A stretch of DNA of 6,822 nucleotides from CAZNKU01 sp964573775 (lineage in GTDB: Bacteria; Bacillota; Clostridia; Monoglobales; Firm-18). Position numbers and translations under genes: made by a program. Below, piece by piece: positions 5,319-6,822 of the stretch. The notes below the pieces were generated by a model. The model was given only the letters and a program-made list of their open reading frames with translations. It ran no database searches and was not told the DNA's origin. Each line of letters opens with the position of its first letter. Within the stretch, counting starts at the first letter, position 1. The stretch covers positions 1 through 6,822 of the forward strand of contig CAZNKU010000065.1 of the NCBI GenBank assembly GCA_964573775.1, in the 5' to 3' direction.

Positions 5319-6455
5319 TTAACCTAAGAAGAAGTTAAGTATAAGACCGCCTGCAATAACAGATGCAATCTGTCCTGATACGTTTACACCGATTGAATGC
5401 ATAAGCAGGAAGTTCTGGTTATCTTCAGCAAGACCCATCTTATGAACAACTCTTCCCGACATAGGAAAGGCAGAAATACCGGCAGCACCAATCATAGGAT
5501 TAATCTTCTTACCCTTTTTCGCAAATATGTTTAAGAATTTAGCAAAAAGCACACCGCCTGCTGTGTCAAAGATAAATGCAAAAAGACCAAGACCAAGAAT
5601 AAGAAGAGTTTCAGGTCTTAAGAATTTATCTGCAACCATCTGATTTGCAATAGTAAAACCAAGGAATATTGTTACAAGATTTGCAAGAACCTTTTGTGCA
5701 GTTTCAGAAAGAGAATTAAGCACACCGCACTCACGTATAAGGTTACCAAACATAAGAAAACCTATAAGTGATGCAGAAGAAGGTGCTACAAGTCCCGCAA
5801 CGACTGTAATAATTATAGGGAAGATAATCTTTGTAAGCTTTGAAACCTTAGCACTGGAATTATCCATACGAATCATTCTTTCCTTCTTGGTTGTAAGAAG
5901 CTTTATTACAGGTGGCTGAATAATTGGTACAAGCGCCATATATGAGTACGCCGCAACCATAATTGCGCCCTGATACTGAGATCCAAGCTTATTTGCAACA
6001 ACAATAGCAGTAGGTCCGTCAGCAGCACCTATAATACCAATTGAAGCCGCGTCATTCAAAGGGAAGAACATAGATGCCAGACAGAAAGTAAGGAAAATAC
6101 CAAACTGAGCTGCTGCACCAAAAATCATAAGCTTAGGATTGGAAAGCACAGGACCAAAATCAATCATAGCACCAATACCTATAAACAAAATAAGCGGAAA
6201 AAGTTCATTTGCAATACCTGCTTCAAAAAGCGTAGTTATTGCACCCTCTTCAAGGTGACCTCCAATAAGCTGATCAATAGCACCTGAAAGAGGAAGGTTT
6301 ACAAGAATTGTACCAAAACCCATCGGCAACAAAAGTGTAGGCTCCATATCCTTTTTAATTGCAAGGTATATGAGAATTCCTCCTATTACCCACATTACTG
6401 CATGCTGCCAGGTAAGGTTTAACACATTACCGAACAAATCATAAAAAATGTCCAT
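5319..6455 (-). CDS. oadB: Na+-translocating decarboxylase, beta (membrane carboxybiotin decarboxylase) subunit
   Basis: 378 aa, many hydrophobic helices from residue 18 on; an integral membrane protein of the OadB/GcdB/MmdB family. These subunits decarboxylate carboxybiotin and pump Na+ outward. Residues reported as functionally important in Klebsiella OadB are all present with matching spacing: Asp146 in IGAADGPTAIV (142-151), Tyr172 (SYMALVPIIQPP), Asn319, Gly323, Ser328 and Arg335 in INPMIGAAGISAFPMSGR (318-335). A soluble loop KKERMIRMDNSSAKVSK lies near 190-206, and a re-entrant-like NVSGQI (358-363) near the end. The start has AAGGAGAT about 4-10 nt upstream and lies about 150 nt after a strong promoter. 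No carboxyltransferase or biotin carrier gene adjoins, so which acid (oxaloacetate, methylmalonyl-CoA or glutaconyl-CoA) is used cannot be told here. Confidence 0.93.
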   Translation of the reverse strand: MDIFYDLFGNVLNLTWQHAVMWVIGGILIYLAIKKDMEPTLLLPMGFGTILVNLPLSGAIDQLIGGHLEEGAITTLFEAGIANELFPLILFIGIGAMIDFGPVLSNPKLMIFGAAAQFGIFLTFCLASMFFPLNDAASIGIIGAADGPTAIVVANKLGSQYQGAIMVAAYSYMALVPIIQPPVIKLLTTKKERMIRMDNSSAKVSKLTKIIFPIIITVVAGLVAPSSASLIGFLMFGNLIRECGVLNSLSETAQKVLANLVTIFLGFTIANQMVADKFLRPETLLILGLGLFAFIFDTAGGVLFAKFLNIFAKKGKKINPMIGAAGISAFPMSGRVVHKMGLAEDNQNFLLMHSIGVNVSGQIASVIAGGLILNFFLG

Positions 6456-6557
6456 AAAATATCTCCTTCGTAATTATTTGTGACATAAAAATTTTACACA
6501 AAGAAAATTCCCATGTAAAAATTTTGTTATAAAAAGACTGTGTGGGAAAACATTATT

Positions 6558-6587
6558 TCATGTGCACCAAAAAAGGTGGATATTCAT
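6558..6587 (-). CDS. Possible 9-codon leader ORF upstream of oadB
   Basis: On the minus strand, ATG at 6587-6585 to TGA at 6560-6558 encodes MNIHLFWCT. AAGAAGG (6600-6594) lies 6 nt before the ATG, and the SD is about 8 nt from the expected transcription start. It overlaps the hairpin at 6569-6597. It includes Trp and Cys codons and two consecutive hydrophobic/aromatic residues. A chance ORF this short is easy to get, so the case rests on its SD, spacing and placement. A TTG-start reading (6591) also exists but is only 2 nt from the SD. Confidence 0.3.
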   Translation of the reverse strand: MNIHLFWCT

Positions 6588-6597
6588 CCAACACCTT
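6569..6597 (-). promoter_or_regulatory. Terminator-like hairpin in the oadB leader (possible attenuator)
   Basis: On the minus strand AAGG (6597-6594), a 3-nt bulge TGT, TGGAT (6590-6586), loop GAAT, ATCCA (6581-6577) and CCTT (6576-6573) pair and run into T6 (6574-6569). The stem is short (5+4 bp, two outer A-T pairs) and interrupted, so it is weaker than the others here. The 3' arm CACC (6578-6575) can instead pair with GGTG (6568-6565) or with an earlier AAGGTG copy (6611-6606), giving mutually exclusive folds. The 5' arm contains the SD of the leader ORF. Confidence 0.35.
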
Positions 6598-6614
6598 CTT
6601 ATTATCACCTTGTT

Positions 6615-6643
6615 ATTCTACTATATTTTACAAATATTGTCAA
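6615..6643 (-). promoter_or_regulatory. Vegetative (SigA-type) promoter for oadB
   Basis: On the minus strand, -35 TTGACA (6643-6638) is a perfect consensus match, the spacer is 17 bp, and the -10 is TAGAAT (6620-6615), one base off consensus. Start of transcription is expected near 6608, giving a leader of about 150 nt ahead of oadB. No operator palindrome clearly overlaps it. Confidence 0.85.
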
Positions 6644-6655
6644 GATATATTTGGC

Positions 6656-6736
6656 GTAAATACACATTAAATTCGGCATAGGTAAAACTACTATTCTCAT
6701 TCGATCAAAATATTTTTTACATAATAATGTTTAAAG
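6656..6736. other. AT-rich stretch without recognisable gene
   Basis: Between the oadB promoter and the hairpin pair (6740-6792) the sequence is AT-rich, with stops in all frames and no credible promoter, RBS-linked ORF or known RNA fold visible. The part of the gene-free interval 6456-6655 closer to oadB holds the promoter, leader ORF and hairpin listed separately, and an AT-rich direct repeat TAAAAATTTT (6486-6495, 6516-6525). Confidence 0.5.
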
Positions 6737-6738
6737 CC

Positions 6739-6764
6739 AAAAAGCTCTCTAAAAGAGAGCTTTT
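6739..6764 (-). terminator. Hairpin with T-tract, likely terminator of an upstream minus-strand gene
   Basis: On the minus strand AAAAGCTCTCT (6764-6754), loop TTT, AGAGAGCTTTT (6750-6740) form a perfect 11-bp stem whose T run extends to T5 (6743-6739). The same stem gives four T residues on the + strand, so it could be bidirectional. It likely stops transcription entering from the right, shielding the oadB promoter. Confidence 0.6.
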
Positions 6765-6792
6765 AGCGTGTCGATAAACCTATCGACACGCT
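6765..6792. repeat. Perfect 12-bp inverted repeat adjacent to the terminator hairpin
   Basis: AGCGTGTCGATA (6765-6776), loop AACC, TATCGACACGCT (6781-6792): a perfect 12-bp stem and 4-nt loop, immediately abutting the 11-bp hairpin at 6740-6764. No T run of its own on either strand. It is more GC-rich than its surroundings. It may be a REP-like dispersed hairpin or part of a two-stem terminator. Confidence 0.65.
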
Positions 6793-6822
6793 GGCAGATT
6801 GCGAAAAAGGAAGTTATATTTT

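Noticed and set aside
6456..6655. Known riboswitch (biotin-, sodium- or cobalamin-type) in the oadB leader
   Set aside because: The roughly 150-nt leader shows only short AT-rich helices and none of the conserved cores of riboswitch classes that I can recognise.
6749..6820. Minus-strand frame entering from the right edge and ending at TAG 6751-6749
   Set aside because: Only 23 codons, running through two perfect hairpins; it cannot be told from chance and no protein motif is visible.
1..6822. tRNA, rRNA, CRISPR array, insertion sequence, phage or toxin-antitoxin genes
   Set aside because: No cloverleaf, regularly spaced repeat set, transposase-like protein or terminal inverted repeats with target duplication were seen on either strand.

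Overview
The window looks like a chromosomal segment from an AT-rich anaerobic Firmicute. A gut or rumen Clostridia lineage such as Oscillospiraceae/Lachnospiraceae is likely; this is inferred from gene content, strong GGAGG-type ribosome binding sites and AT-rich intergenic DNA, with no taxonomic marker present. Two convergent transcription units fill it. There is no sign of phage, plasmid, IS or CRISPR sequence.

Unit 1 (+ strand, from the left edge to about 4540): the C-terminal end of an AMP-forming acyl-CoA synthetase, a ParA/MinD-like P-loop NTPase of unknown role, the four subunits of a 2-oxoacid:ferredoxin oxidoreductase in the order delta-alpha-beta-gamma (vorD-vorB-vorA-vorC), and a branched-chain aminotransferase (ilvE). 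Gaps are 15, 26, 11, -1, -1 and 37 nt, so this is almost certainly one operon. Together the genes link branched-chain amino acids, branched 2-oxoacids (IlvE), acyl-CoAs plus CO2 and reduced ferredoxin (VOR), and free branched-chain fatty acids (acyl-CoA synthetase). The route could run oxidatively (amino acid fermentation) or reductively (building amino acids from isobutyrate, isovalerate or 2-methylbutyrate, as rumen anaerobes do). A perfect 15-bp terminator hairpin follows ilvE. A hotdog acyl-CoA thioesterase (4602-5054) starts only 22 nt after it and ends at its own terminator.

Unit 2 (- strand, 6643 down to 5106): a near-consensus sigma-70/SigA-type promoter, a leader of about 150 nt carrying a possible 9-codon ORF that overlaps a terminator-like hairpin, then oadB (Na+-translocating decarboxylase beta subunit), a previously uncalled 47-aa one-helix OadG-like protein, and a terminator. 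No carboxyltransferase or biotin carrier gene is beside them, so these membrane subunits probably work with partners encoded elsewhere. The right end (6656-6822) is non-coding as far as can be seen and carries two adjacent perfect hairpins.

Most of the window is recognisable metabolism. The points most worth a second look are the oadB leader, the stand-alone oadB plus mini-gamma pair, the uncharacterised NTPase inside the VOR operon, and the terminator placed directly before the thioesterase.
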